Shown piece after piece: positions 19,494 through 31,000 of a stretch of 59,409 nt of DNA. Every line of letters starts with the position of its first letter. Within the stretch, counting starts at the first letter, position 1. The stretch is taken from contig NZ_VKJP01000005.1 of the NCBI RefSeq assembly GCF_007280575.1, forward strand, positions 1 through 59,409, read 5' to 3'. The translations under genes and the position numbers were made by a program. The notes below the pieces were generated by a model. It made no database searches. It worked only from the letters and a program-made list of their open reading frames with translations, and was not told the origin of the DNA. The stretch is from Streptomyces benahoarensis. Its GTDB lineage: Bacteria > Actinomycetota > Actinomycetes > Streptomycetales > Streptomycetaceae.

Positions 19494-20210
19494 TCACTCC
19501 GCGATCGGCTTGCCCCGCGGTTCGGGGAAGACGGACGCGTGGTCGGCGTTGGCGTAGTAGGTGCCCGCGCGGTCCAGCCGGACGATGAACTGACCCGCCA
19601 GCTCGATGGCGTTGGCGCACTCCGCCAGCACCTGGTTCATCTTCGGGACCATCGCTGCGGCGTAAGCCTTGGCGGCGTCCTGCACCTGCTCGTCCGGTTC
19701 GTTGCCGCCGTTGTGCTTGGCGTAGTTGGGGCTCACGCCTTTGGCGCTCTGCAGGCTGTGCGTGGCGCTGCCGTCCTGCTTGCCCCAGTCGTCCTTGTGC
19801 GTCGCCTGCTGGCCGAACGTGGCGTTGTCGGTCGAGGCCGTGTAGACGATCGCCTTCAGCGTCTGGTAGTTGGCGACCGAGCGCCGGGACGACTCCAGCA
19901 TTGACTGCATGGTGTCGACGATGCTGCCGACGCCCACGTTGATCGCCGGGTGGATACCCGCGGACTGGTTGTCGCCACCGCCCCCGCCGCCGCCCTTCGC
20001 CAGGTAGGTGGTGATGGGCGGCGCATCACCCCAGATCATCGACAGGGTGGGAGGCTGCTGGTATGAGGGGACGATCTGCCCTTCCAGCTTCTCCTTCTCT
20101 TTCTGTTCGTCCGACTTCCCGTCGTCCTGGTGCGGATCCGCTTGCGGCGGCCCGTCCTTCTCGTCCTCCCTGGGCGGGCCGTGCCGTGAGTTCCGCGGGT
20201 CTACTGCCAT
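19494..20210 (-). CDS. Putative T7SS substrate with C-terminal YxxxD motif
   Basis: A 238-residue protein starting at the ATG at 20210, with GGAAGG seven bases upstream. The N-terminus is charged and low in complexity, followed by a seven-Gly run. Two long helical stretches (about residues 95-125 and 165-215) come next. The second ends in Y219-A-N-A-D223, matching the YxxxD/E export signal that follows a helical hairpin in ESX substrates. There is no Sec signal. It is convergent with the AAA+ fusion and divergent from a WXG100-like gene. I recognise no enzymatic motif. Substrate or chaperone status is inference from the motif and context. Confidence 0.7.
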   Translation of the reverse strand: MAVDPRNSRHGPPREDEKDGPPQADPHQDDGKSDEQKEKEKLEGQIVPSYQQPPTLSMIWGDAPPITTYLAKGGGGGGGDNQSAGIHPAINVGVGSIVDTMQSMLESSRRSVANYQTLKAIVYTASTDNATFGQQATHKDDWGKQDGSATHSLQSAKGVSPNYAKHNGGNEPDEQVQDAAKAYAAAMVPKMNQVLAECANAIELAGQFIVRLDRAGTYYANADHASVFPEPRGKPIAE

Positions 20211-20289
20211 AGCTGCCTTCCACCGGGTGCGCTCGGGTAGGGTCCGGTCAATCCCACCTCATCCCATCGGATGCGGCGGCGGCCTGCCA

Positions 20290-20348
20290 GGTCCCTGTTC
20301 AGAGAGACGCCGACGGCGGCGGGCCTGGGGAAGGTCCCCGTTCAGAGA
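20290..20348 (+). repeat. Two direct copies of GGTCCCYGTTCAGAGA, 43 bp apart
   Basis: GGTCCCTGTTCAGAGA at 20290-20305 and GGTCCCCGTTCAGAGA at 20333-20348 differ at one base. They lie in the divergent region between the YxxxD-protein gene and the WXG100-like gene at 20413. The 43-bp period is about four helical turns, which suits a regulator binding both. The same core appears in the intergenic regions at 12062 and 58836. Confidence 0.5.
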
Positions 20349-20400
20349 CACCGCGCCTGTCGGAGAATTTGGGGCGTACCCCGGGTCTGGCGGCCGCCGC

Positions 20401-20406
20401 TAGGCT
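20401..20406 (+). promoter_or_regulatory. Possible -10 box for a leaderless transcript
   Basis: TAGGCT lies seven bases before the GTG at 20413, and no good ribosome site precedes that GTG. A leaderless mRNA, common in Streptomyces, would explain both. No recognisable -35 is present. Confidence 0.3.
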
Positions 20407-20412
20407 CGCAGG

Positions 20413-20730
20413 GTGGCCTCTCATACCTTGACCCTGACCGAGTTCCGCGTCGAGCTGGAGCACCTTCACGACGCCATGTCCACGGTGAAGGGCTGCACCG
20501 CCAGTATCGAGAACGACGTGATGCTCGTGAAGCAGGTCCTCAACCTCGCCGAGGGCGTCTGGCAGAGCCCGTCGGGCGCGACCTTCGGCAACCTCCAGCG
20601 TGAGTTCGGCGACAACATGACCGTCCTCGTCGAACTGCTCCGCGACATGTCGACCCGGCTGCACTCGGCGTACGAGGAGTACCGGCAGGTCGAGGAAACC
20701 AACGCCAACAACTTCCACAAGACGCACTAG
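20413..20730 (+). CDS. WXG100-like small T7SS protein (WxS variant)
   Basis: A 105-residue helical-hairpin protein with the turn W50-Q-S52 (EGVWQSPSGATF), where Ser replaces the Gly and a Gly follows three residues on. The flanking helices (residues 8-45 and 58-98) and length fit the WXG100 superfamily. It is the first of three rightward genes ending in the giant gene and is likely a partner of the next small protein, or of the WXG100 domain at the giant protein's N-terminus. Confidence 0.82.
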   Translation: MASHTLTLTEFRVELEHLHDAMSTVKGCTASIENDVMLVKQVLNLAEGVWQSPSGATFGNLQREFGDNMTVLVELLRDMSTRLHSAYEEYRQVEETNANNFHKTH

Positions 20731-20880
20731 CCCCGCGGACCGCGGACGCCGTCGCGCGACGGGCCGCCCGGCCTTCCGGTGCGGCGACGATGCCGGGCGT
20801 CAGGACCACGCCAGCGAGGGAGCCACCCGCGTCGCCCGCCCCGGCCCGGAGTGTGCTCCCCACCCCCTCCAGGAGCACCG

Positions 20881-21408
20881 GTGAGCCCTCAGCAGCAGCC
20901 CGACCCCATCGACCTCGACCCGACGAAGGCGCCCGTCTACGGCGCCCGTGGCGCGAACAACGCCCAGATCAATGTCGACGCCCAGCTTCTGCGGATCTTC
21001 AGCTCCCAGCTCGGCGGTACCGACGGCACCGGCGGACTGGTCGAGAACCTCGTCTCCCAGATCTCGACGATCAACGCCGTGATGGGCGGGCTGAAGCTCG
21101 CCTGGGCGGGCCGGACGAAGGACGAGGTCGAGGCGTTCTACGAGCGCTGGGACGCCTGCATGACCGACCTGTTCGGCAAGCAGGGCGACGACGCGAGCGC
21201 GCAGAACGCCATCCTGCCGCGCATCGCCTTCTCGCTGGGCGCCGCGGGCAACAACTACCTCCGGGCCGAGGACAACATCGTCAAGGAATTCACCGAGTTC
21301 AAGAACCAGATCAACGCGGATTCCGGCGGCGAGGGCGGGGGCGGCACCACCTCGCCGCAGAGCATCAGCGACCCGTCCATGACCGCGATCGCCGAGACCT
21401 ACGGCTGA
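20881..21408 (+). CDS. WXG100-like protein with extended N- and C-termini
   Basis: A 175-residue protein starting at the GTG at 20881 behind AGGAG (20871-20875); the 34 codons upstream in frame lie before that site. The motif W75-A-G77 (LKLAWAGRTKDE) sits between two helices. The first 30 residues are polar and Pro-rich, and the end is a Gly/Ser/Thr-rich tail. It lies 133 bp before the giant gene and is likely co-expressed with it, possibly as a targeting or chaperone partner for export. Confidence 0.8.
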   Translation: MSPQQQPDPIDLDPTKAPVYGARGANNAQINVDAQLLRIFSSQLGGTDGTGGLVENLVSQISTINAVMGGLKLAWAGRTKDEVEAFYERWDACMTDLFGKQGDDASAQNAILPRIAFSLGAAGNNYLRAEDNIVKEFTEFKNQINADSGGEGGGGTTSPQSISDPSMTAIAETYG

Positions 21409-21541
21409 CGCTCCCGCCGCCCCGGCCACCGCGCCACGGCACCCGCTCCACCCTCCGCACCACCGGCGGTGCTCCCGGCACTCCGGGGACACCGCCACCC
21501 CTCCCCCACTCCGTTGACTCCGTCCCACAGGTGATGTCGCC

Positions 21542-22051
21542 ATGTACGAACCCGATCCGACTGTCACCGACAGCATCTACGCGCTCGGCAACGCGTGGAT
21601 CGACTTCAGCGACCAGCTGTGGGAGGAAATGTCGGCCATGGACGCGGCCGTCCACGGGATGCAGTGGAGCGGCGACGCCAACAACGTCGTCCAGGACTCC
21701 TGGAACACCCTGCACAACCAGCGCATCCAGATCGCCGTGGACGACGCCCGGCAAATGGGCAACAACATCAACGCGTTCGGCGACTACATCAAGACCTTGC
21801 AGGCGCAGGAGCTGCACGCCGCGGAGATGGAATCGATCAAGGCGCTGATCGAATTCATCCTGCCCGCGATCGCCGCCGTCGCCCTGGCGGTGCTGCTGCC
21901 GCTGTCGGCGGTCGTCGCGGCGATGACCGCGGTGCTGGAGGCCATGGGCGCGGTCATCGAGGGCGCCGCCGCGGCCGCGGTCTTCGCCGCGGGCATCGCC
22001 ACCGACGTGGCCATCCAGGCCGCTGCCCAGCTCGGCTTCGACATCGCCGCG
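21542..22051 (+). other. Giant protein: WXG100-like domain and hydrophobic helices (residues 1-170)
   Basis: Residues 1-100 are helical with W42-S-G44 in [11 protein letters not shown]. Residues about 103-170 contain two or three strongly hydrophobic Ala/Val/Leu helices. This pair of features opens many actinobacterial T7SS toxins; the helices may be membrane-active or packed in an export complex. Confidence 0.8.
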
Positions 22052-25000
22052 CAGGCGTTCGCCTCGGCCGTGACCGGCACCGCCATGCCCGACTTCGGGA
22101 GCGGCGAATGGTGGAAGAGCGAGGCCGTCAACATGGGCCTCGCGGGCGCCGGCAGCCTCCTCGGCCCGGGCATCAAGGGCATCGGGATGGCGAAGAAGGG
22201 GCTGAGCGACCTCACCCACGGCGGCTCGCCGATCAAGTCCCCCGACATCAAGCCCGCCGAGATGACCACGCCCAACGGCGGCGGGGTCGGTGGCACGCCC
22301 ACAGGCGGCCTCACCGGGGGCGCCACCCCGACGTTCAAGTCGCCCGGCTCGATGACGCCGGCCGGCGGCGGCGCGAAGGGCATCACCGGCCACGCGGAGA
22401 ACACGCCGTTCGCGCCGAACGGGGCCACGCCCGGCAAGGGCGGGCCCGGCGAGACCTTCACGAACGGGCCGAAGGGGGTCCCCGCCAAGACCGACGGAGG
22501 CGTCGTCGGCGGAAAGACGCCGGTCGAGCCGGGGCGCCCCACCCCGAACGTCACGCGTCCCGACACCTCGGTCACCGGCGGAACGGCGCCCAACAAGACG
22601 CCGGGATCCCCGAACCAGACCCACGCCGAGACCTCGCCGTCCGTCAGTCAGCAGCACGCCCCGGCCACGTCCAAGACGTCCACCCCGAACGATACGGCCC
22701 ATTCGTCCTCGTCGGGCGGGACCACCGGCACACCGGCGGCCAACAAGCAGCCCGGTACGCACCCGTCGGCGAACGAGCACGCCCCGAACAACCAGAGCCA
22801 GAAGTCGCCGTCGCAGGGCACCTCGGCCAAGGCGGAGGACACCCACTCCCGAACGAACAACAAGAACTCGGAGCAGATCGACCACGCCCCCGAGAAGTCC
22901 GCCGGCGAGAACAACACCACCGACACGAGCGTCGGCGAGGAGGGCACCCACCAGCAGCAGCACACCGGCTCCGAGGGCGCGTCGGTGAAGGCCGGGGACG
23001 AGGCCGTCTCGGTGGGAGGCCAGGCCCAGAAGGGCACCCACGAGACGTCCGTGGTCCAGCAGGCGAAGACGGAGCACGTCAACGGGGGCGCCGCCAAGTC
23101 CGAGAACGCCAACGGGGGCGCCGCGAAGACGGAGGCCACCCAAACCGGCGGTGCGAAGACGGAAAACGTCGGCGCCACCAAGACCGAGACCACCAACGGT
23201 GCCGCCAAGTCGGAGGCCACCAACAACACCGTCAAGATCGACAACGCCAACACCGGCGCCGCGAAGACGGAGCACACCGGCAACTCCGCCAAGACGGAGC
23301 AGACCCACACCGGCGCGGCCGAGAAGCAGAACCAGAGCGCGTCCGCCCAGAAGCAGCACGCTCAGGACTCGGCGGCGAAGGAATCGGCCGTCACGAAGGA
23401 CACCGCGAAGGACACGGGCAAGGCGTCCGCCACCACCAAGGAGACGCAGTCCGGGACCTCGACGACGAACACCTCGTCGAAGGGCACCGCCGCCGACAAG
23501 ACCGGCGAGCACACGCCGACGAAGACGGAAGCGAAGGCCGAGACCAAGGCAGAAACGAAGGCGGAGACCAAAGCCGAGACCAAGGCGGAGACCAAGGCCG
23601 AGACGAAGGCCTCCGCCGAGAACACCGAGCACACCTCCGCGTCCTCCGACAAGAAGGCCGCCGAGGACCACAAGGTGGGGGCCGAGGGCGAGAAGAAGGC
23701 CACCGCCGAGCACCGGACCGCCTCGCACGCGTCGGAGTCGGGCGCCCCCGGCGAGGGGCACGCCGGGCCCGCCACGAAGCACGACGCGGGCGAAGCCGCC
23801 CATGCCAACGCGGCGAAGGAGCACGCGGAGCCGTCCGCCACCAAGAAGCTCGCGGACACGTTCACAGCGGCCAGGAAGCAGGCCAAGTGGGATGACGTGA
23901 GCGGCTCGGTGAAGAAGGACTTCGCCGACAAGCTGCAGGCGGCGGAACAGGTCAAGGAACTGGCGTCGAAGGAACACCTCCACGAGGGGCTGGAGAAGGC
24001 GCAGAAGCAGTTCGCCAAGACCGCCAACACGTCCAAGGCCCTGCGGGACCTGGACACCGCCGAGCGGCAGACGGTCTTCGACAAGGCCGTGGACGAGCTG
24101 CGTGCCAAGCACGAGAAGATCTTCGGAAAGCTCCGCGACAACCCGGATGTCACCACGGCTCAGGTCACCAAGGCCGAGCAGCAGTGGCAGCGCGAGCTGA
24201 ACAAGATGAACGACACCTACCGCGGGCGCGCCAAGCTGTACCGCCTGGAGGAGGAGTTCGAGCATCGGATCGACGGCCTCGTGAACAAGGCGAGGGGGGA
24301 ATGGCGCGGCCTCGACGAGGAGTTCGCCGCCTCCGCCGCCAAGGAGTACCGCTCCAGCCTCGAAAAGGCCGCGGACGCCTCCTCCGGGCCGCTGAAGGAG
24401 AAGCCGCACTGGCAGGTCCCCGACGCACGGGACCAGTTCGCCACGATGGCCGACGACATCAAGCACGGCATCATCGACGAGACCCTCCGGAAGAACGCGT
24501 TCGACGACATTCTGGGTCAGACGCACAAGGACATCGACAGCAAGCTGGCCGTGGCCCGGGACACCGACCCCAGCTGGTCCCACAGCGACCTGAAGGCCCT
24601 CGGCGACCGCTACCACGAGGGCGCCCGGAACCACTTCTCGAAGATGGCCGGGGAGGAAGGCGCCAAGACGCTGCACAAGCCGCTGCCGAAGAAGCTCACG
24701 CCCAAGCTCAGCGGCAAGGAGATCAAGGCCGCCGAGGACAAGGTGCTCAAGAAGTGGGGCGCCGAGCACGACACCATCGTCAAGCAGCTGGAGTCCGAGC
24801 TGCAGGCGGCGGAGGACGTCCGGCACTTCGTGTCGGAGCTGCCGACCGTCCTCGACGACACACTCCTGAACGCTTCCGTCAAGGATCTCGGGCACGGCTC
24901 CGCCGGCCGGATGCAGCACACCAACAGCGTCCACGCCTCGCTCAAGAGCGACGCGGAGCAGCTGCTCGCCGACATCAAGAGCAAGCCGGTGGGCGCCAAG

Positions 25001-28000
25001 ACGCCGGGCCTCTCGGCCGATACGGCGTCCGCTCTGTCCAAGCTGGACCACAGCATCGCCGATCGCTTCCGGTTCGAGGCCAAGGTCCACGACCTGTGGG
25101 ATCCCCACGGCCCCACGTCCCTGCCGCACGCGAAGGACCTCGGCGGTCAGGGTGACTGGGTGAAGTCCCGGCTGAACGACCTCGCGAAGGACGCGGTGGC
25201 CGACATCCGCAAGGGGCTCGGCACCACCGACTACTCCGCCACGCACGTCAACGACGCGGTGGCCCAGCTCGACAAGTCCCTGACCGACATCAAGAACTCG
25301 GCACACGAGCTGGCGCAGACCGCCGACCAGCTGCCGAAGGTGAGCGCCGAAGCCGACCAGGCATGGCACGATCTCACCGACGGCCGGAGCGGCATCGACC
25401 CCGCCGTGGCGGAGCAGATGAAGGCGGACTTCCGGCACGAGTGGCTGTCCGGTTTCGACAAGGTCTACGCGGACGGCCGCTTCCACGGCAGCAGCTGGAC
25501 GCCCCCGAGGGCGAGCGACTCGCCCTACCAGCATCCCGCTCTGGCAGCGCAGCACGCCGCGGCCAAGGAACAGCTCGTCGGCCACTACCAGCACGTTCTG
25601 GATGTGTCCGAGGAGCGGAACATCCATCTGTCGAAGCTCTCCTCCGACGTGGAGAAGGCCGCGGCCGACTGGAAGCCGCTGGACCAGCGGCTCAAGACGG
25701 CGCAGGGTCCCGTGGACAAGGCCGCCCTCGCGAAGGCGAAGGAGACGGCCGACTTCCGTGAGGTGGTCGGGCTCCCCGAGTACAAGCCGGCCGCCGCGGA
25801 CATCAAGGCCGTCCTGGACGACGTCACGGCCGACCTCCACGCCGAGTTCAAGAAGCTCACCAAGGCGCCCGAGCCCGGCACGGTCGTCGAGCCGGAGTCC
25901 CTGATCCACTCCTGGTCGGACGTCCACAAGAAGCTCATCGACAGCCTGCCGGAGCGCTTCGACGCGCGGGCCCGCGGGGCGGGCCCCGATCCGCAGGTCA
26001 CCAAGGCGTTCGACGACCACCTGTCCGGTACGGCGTACCAGCAGAAGCCGTTCCCCAAGGACCTCGTCGACCTCGTCAAGTCCAAGTACACCGCGGAACT
26101 CCAGGCCAAGCAGGAGGCCGCGGGCGGCAAGGAACTGTCGCCCGCCGATCTCCACGAGCTGGGCGACCCCGCCGACCGTCTCGCCTTCGCGAAGGAGGTG
26201 GAGGCACGTACCGACGCGTTCATGAAGGACTACGACGCCGCCGCCGCCAAGCGCGGTACGGACATCGCCGACGACACCTTCCGCAACGACGGCGGCCGGG
26301 AGAGCTGGCGTCACGGCGTCCGCGACCAGCTGCTGGACACCTACCAGGACATGCGGCAGTTGCGCGCGGACGGGCTCGATGGGCCGCACGCCACCGACCA
26401 GGCACTGCACAGCACCGCCACCCGGCTGCGCGAGCATCTCCGGCTGGAGCAGGAGGTGTTCCCGGGCATCGAGCAGAAGCTGGAGGACGCCGCTCTCCGG
26501 CACGACATCACCACCGTCGACGCGCCCTTCGCCAAGGCGTTGGAGAGCCTCAAGAAGGACCTCTCGGCCGCCGTGAACGACGCGTTCTCGCACCTCCCCA
26601 AGGAGGAGGGGGTGTGGCACACCGCCGTCGACAGCGCGGCGCAGAAGAGCCGGAACGCCGCCGACCTGATGGCGGGCGAACGGGCGCTCGCCAACCGCGT
26701 GGAGTACCACCTCGAGGTCGAGGCGCACCTCGCGAAGACGCGCAACGCCATCGAGAACTCTCTCCTCCACCACGAGACCACGCTGGAGCGTGTCGCGGAC
26801 GAACTGGCCGCGAAGATCGAGCAGCTCGCCGAGAAGCACCTCGGCGACCTGCGCACCGGCAAGCACATGATGCTCGGCGGTGACCTGGACCCCGCGTTCC
26901 GCGAGTGGCGCAACGAAGCCGACAAGCTCTTCGACAACCGCTACGCCCACCTTGACCAGGATGCCTTCCGGCAGGACGCGGCCTTCGAGGCGGGCGAGGT
27001 CTTCGAGAGCAAGTTCGGCGACCACTCGGCCTTCGACAACCTGCGCGACCCGAAGTGGCACGGCAGCGCCGACGTCATACCCGCCTTCCGGGACGACTGG
27101 GTGACCCTCCACGACCACTTCTCCCACCCCTCCGCCACCGATCTCACGTCATGGCTGGCGACCGAGAAGAACACCTCCGACGCGTTCCAGAAGGGCGTCG
27201 AGAAGGTCGACGCCGCGCATCAGCTCCAGGCGGCGAAGAAGCTGGAGAAGCACGGGGCCACGGAGGAGGCCCCCGCGCCGAAGCCGGAGGGTCCGGCCCA
27301 CGCCCCGGCCGTCGCCGGCACAGGCCGGGACGGTGCGGGCACCCGGGGACCCCTGCAGGACCACCTGGAGCCGGAGAAGCTCCAGGACCACGCCGGGACG
27401 CAGCAGCACGCCGCGCAGGAGCAGGCGGGGAAGGACCAGCAGCTCCAGACCCAGGAACGGCCTCAGACCAAGGAGCAGCTCCAGACTCAGGAACGGCCCC
27501 AGGCTCAGGAACGGCCCCAGACTCAGGAACAGCTCCAGGGCCAGCAGCAGATCACCGTGGAGCTCGACGCCCCGGCGCTCACCGGCACGGACCGGAACGC
27601 GTCGGACGTCTCCCTGAAGCAGTCCCTCGGTGAGGAGCAGGTGCCGCAGAAGGAGGGCACGCAGCACACCACCGAGCCCGCCCGGTACCGCTCCTGGAAG
27701 TACCACTCCCACCTGGAGTCCGGCCGGGCGCACTCCGCCTTCGACAGTTCGACGGCTGCCTCCCGTCTCCAGCGCGAGTTCTCCGACCACTTCGTCCGGG
27801 CCGTCACCCAGGAAGGGCGGTCCGACACCCAGGCGGCCGAATACGCCGCGCAGCAGGTGCGCGACAGGTACCAGCAGGCGTACGAGAACTGGCAGGTCCG
27901 GGAGGGCCTCAAGGACGAGTTCCGCTCCGTGCTGAAGCAGGGGCCGCTCACCCCCCGGCCCGGCCTGATCCATCACATGCTGTGGAACAACGACCTCAGC

Positions 28001-31000
28001 GGCCACCAGGCGCACTGGGACGGCCAGGTCTGGGAGTGGTACGACGGCAAGCTGGCTCAGATGGAGCTGGAGTACATCGAGATACGTACCGCGCAGACGC
28101 CCGAGGAGCGGGCCCAGGAGCTGTCGCCCGCGATCACCAAGGCGTTCCGGGCCAAGGCGCTGCACCTGACCGACAACGCCGTGCCCATGGCGGAGCTGAC
28201 CCACAAGCTGAGGTCGTACTTCAGCTCCTACGGCTTCCAGGCGGACAGGCATGTCTGGAGCGAGGAGACCATCGCCTGGTACCACGCCGAGCAGTCCCAC
28301 AGCAAGGCGCAGGCGATCAAGGCCCTGGAGCGTGCCCCCGGCTCGCTGGCGGCGGTCAAGCAGCAGTACGCCGAGCAGATGTCCCTTCTCCGGGAAGGCG
28401 CCCGGTACCGGGAGGACCCGGCCCTGCTCGGCGAGGACACCACGGCCTTCACCCCCGTCCCCTCGCACGTCGGGCACGACGACTGGCGGGTGCCTCTGAT
28501 GCGGAAGGCCGAGCAGCGCCTGCAGGAGAAGTACGAGGACCTGCTCGACCAGGCGGCCCACGACGCGGCCTACCGCGAGCAGGTCCAGGAGACCGTCGAG
28601 ACCTGGGCGCAGGAGGAGGGGCACACCCTGTCGCCGCAGCAGCTGGAGCAGCTGAGCGACCAGGCCTCTCGCATCCGGAACCTGGAATCCGACGCCTCCC
28701 AGGATCTGCGGGAGTCGCTGCGGCACCACTTCGATGCGCTGAAGGGCCGGCCGGACCTTGAGGCCGCGCACCAGTCCGCCCTGACGGAAGGCCGCGCCGC
28801 CTTCACGCGCGCCATCACGTCCTGGAGCAACGGCCACCTGCCCGGTACCGACGCCGCTTCCCCCGCCTTCGTCCTCGACGAACAGCTCGTGCAGCAGGTC
28901 GCGACGGAGGAGTGGGCCCTCTTCGAGAAGAAGCTCGGCAAGCACATCCGTGCCACCTTCGCGACGGTCGAGGACCTCCGGGGCGAGCGCCTGTCCGAGA
29001 ACGTACAGCGGGGCAACGCACAGCTGCGCACGCTTCTCGACGAGCTGCCTTCCGCCCTGGACCGGCGGGCGTTCCGCGCGTCGCAGTGGAACCGCGCGGA
29101 AGAGCAGTTCACCGCCGCCACGCAGCAGCTCGACGCACACCTGACGGAGCCGCAGAAAGACTTCCTGGAGCGCTTCGACGCGAAGGGACACGTCCTCTCC
29201 CAGGCTGGCCTGCGGGTGGTACGCGACCGGATGTACGCCGCGCTCGACAAGGCGCTCCCCCCGGTGTCCGGCCTCACCTCGGTGGCGCGTGGGGAGAACC
29301 CCGGGGCGCTGGAGCGGTGGGACGAGCAGTTCACGTCCGTGCTGGCGAAGGTGCCCGCGCAGCTGATCGTGCAGATCGCGCGCGAGGCCGTGGTCCTGGC
29401 GTCGCTGAAGGAGGTCGCGACCGCGGCCGCGGCGCTGAGCACACCGGCCGGCCTGGCGAAGGAACTGCTGGGGCACTTCTCCGACTCCGTGCCGGACACG
29501 GCGCCGGCCCTGGCCGTGTCGGTGGTCCAGCGCTTCGTTGCGGCGGCCGTGAGCACCGCGTTCGACAAGATCTCGACCCGTGGCTGGTCCGCGAAGGCCC
29601 TCGACGCGTGGGATGCCACGTACGAGAAGCTGGTCGGCGGCGAATCGCTGCAGGCGCAGCTGACGGCCGTCGTCGCCAGGGTGTCCGCGCGGGAGGCGGC
29701 CGAGCGGTCCTTCACCGCCCAGCTCACGGACTGGCAGGCCCACCACCCCGGGCAGGAGCTGACGGACGAGGCGATCGAGCGGGTCGGCACCGACTTCCGC
29801 AAGCGTGCCGCGGAAGCCTTCACCGCCTCCTTCGGCCGGCTGCCCGGCACGGAGGACATGTTCGCCGGGGTGCTGGACTGGAAGCGCCGGATCCGGCAGC
29901 TGGAGAGCGCGCTCTTCGACCACTTCCGCTTCGAGGCAGAGACCCCGGCCGCTCTGCACGCCGCCGCCGACGCGTACACCACGCTCACGGAGGACCGTTC
30001 GGCCGACGAGACCACCCTTGTGCAGCTCGCCTCCGCGCACCACAAGGACTTCTTCTCCGCATACCGCGGTCTGTGGGCCCCGCGCGACCTCTCCGCGTCC
30101 TGGCTGGAGGAGTACGACAGCGCCCCGAAGACGTCACCGCACCCGGCGGAGCACACCCGTACCGACGAGCCCGCCGTGGCACGGCAGGACCTGGCGGGGA
30201 AGGAACACCACGAGGCCGGACCGCTCACGTCCCCCGGTCTCACCACCCTCACCGTCCCGGTGTCGCAGTCGTCCCCCCAGTGGTCCGGCTCGGACACGCT
30301 GCTGGACGAGCAGCTCATCCTTGCGTACATGAACGACGAGCCGTTGCCGCTCCAGGCCGAGGAGCAGCTCGCGGACGAGGTGACGCAGTTCCTGATCGGG
30401 AATCTCGTGGACCCCGTACAGCTCCAGCAGTTCCTGGAGAGCCACGCGGCACCGGCCGAGGCCCACACCACCGACGCCTTCGACCGCGCCTTCTACGAGC
30501 GCAACGGGTTCACCCTGCCCGTGGCGCTGCACTACTACCAGCTCTCCGGTCTGCTCGGCACCGAGTCCGTCCTGGCCGTCCTCCAGCACTTCTACGGGCC
30601 GCGGTCCCCGCAGGACGGGTGGGACATCGACGTACGCCATGTCGCCGAGGGCGTGCGGCCCCAGAGCCTCCCGCAGGCGCAGGCGTTCGCGCACCGGCTG
30701 TACGTCCTGCTGGAGAGTGCCCGGAGCGGCCGGTACGACGCCTACTGGGACGCCCTGAAGCAGCTCGACGGCCTCGGGCGGGAGCTGCGCAAGGTGTGGG
30801 TGGTCGAGGACGCGTTCGCGGAGCTGTTCGGTACGAGCCTGCGCGACACGCTCCAGAGCCTCTCCCCCACCGCGGAGCTCGCGCAGGCCGTCGGCCATGT
30901 GCTCGGCGACGTGGTGAACACCCAGCCGGTCCCCCTCGCCCAGGTCCACGCCTGGTACGCGGAGCTGGAGACGCTGCAGTACCTGCACCCCACCATGGGT

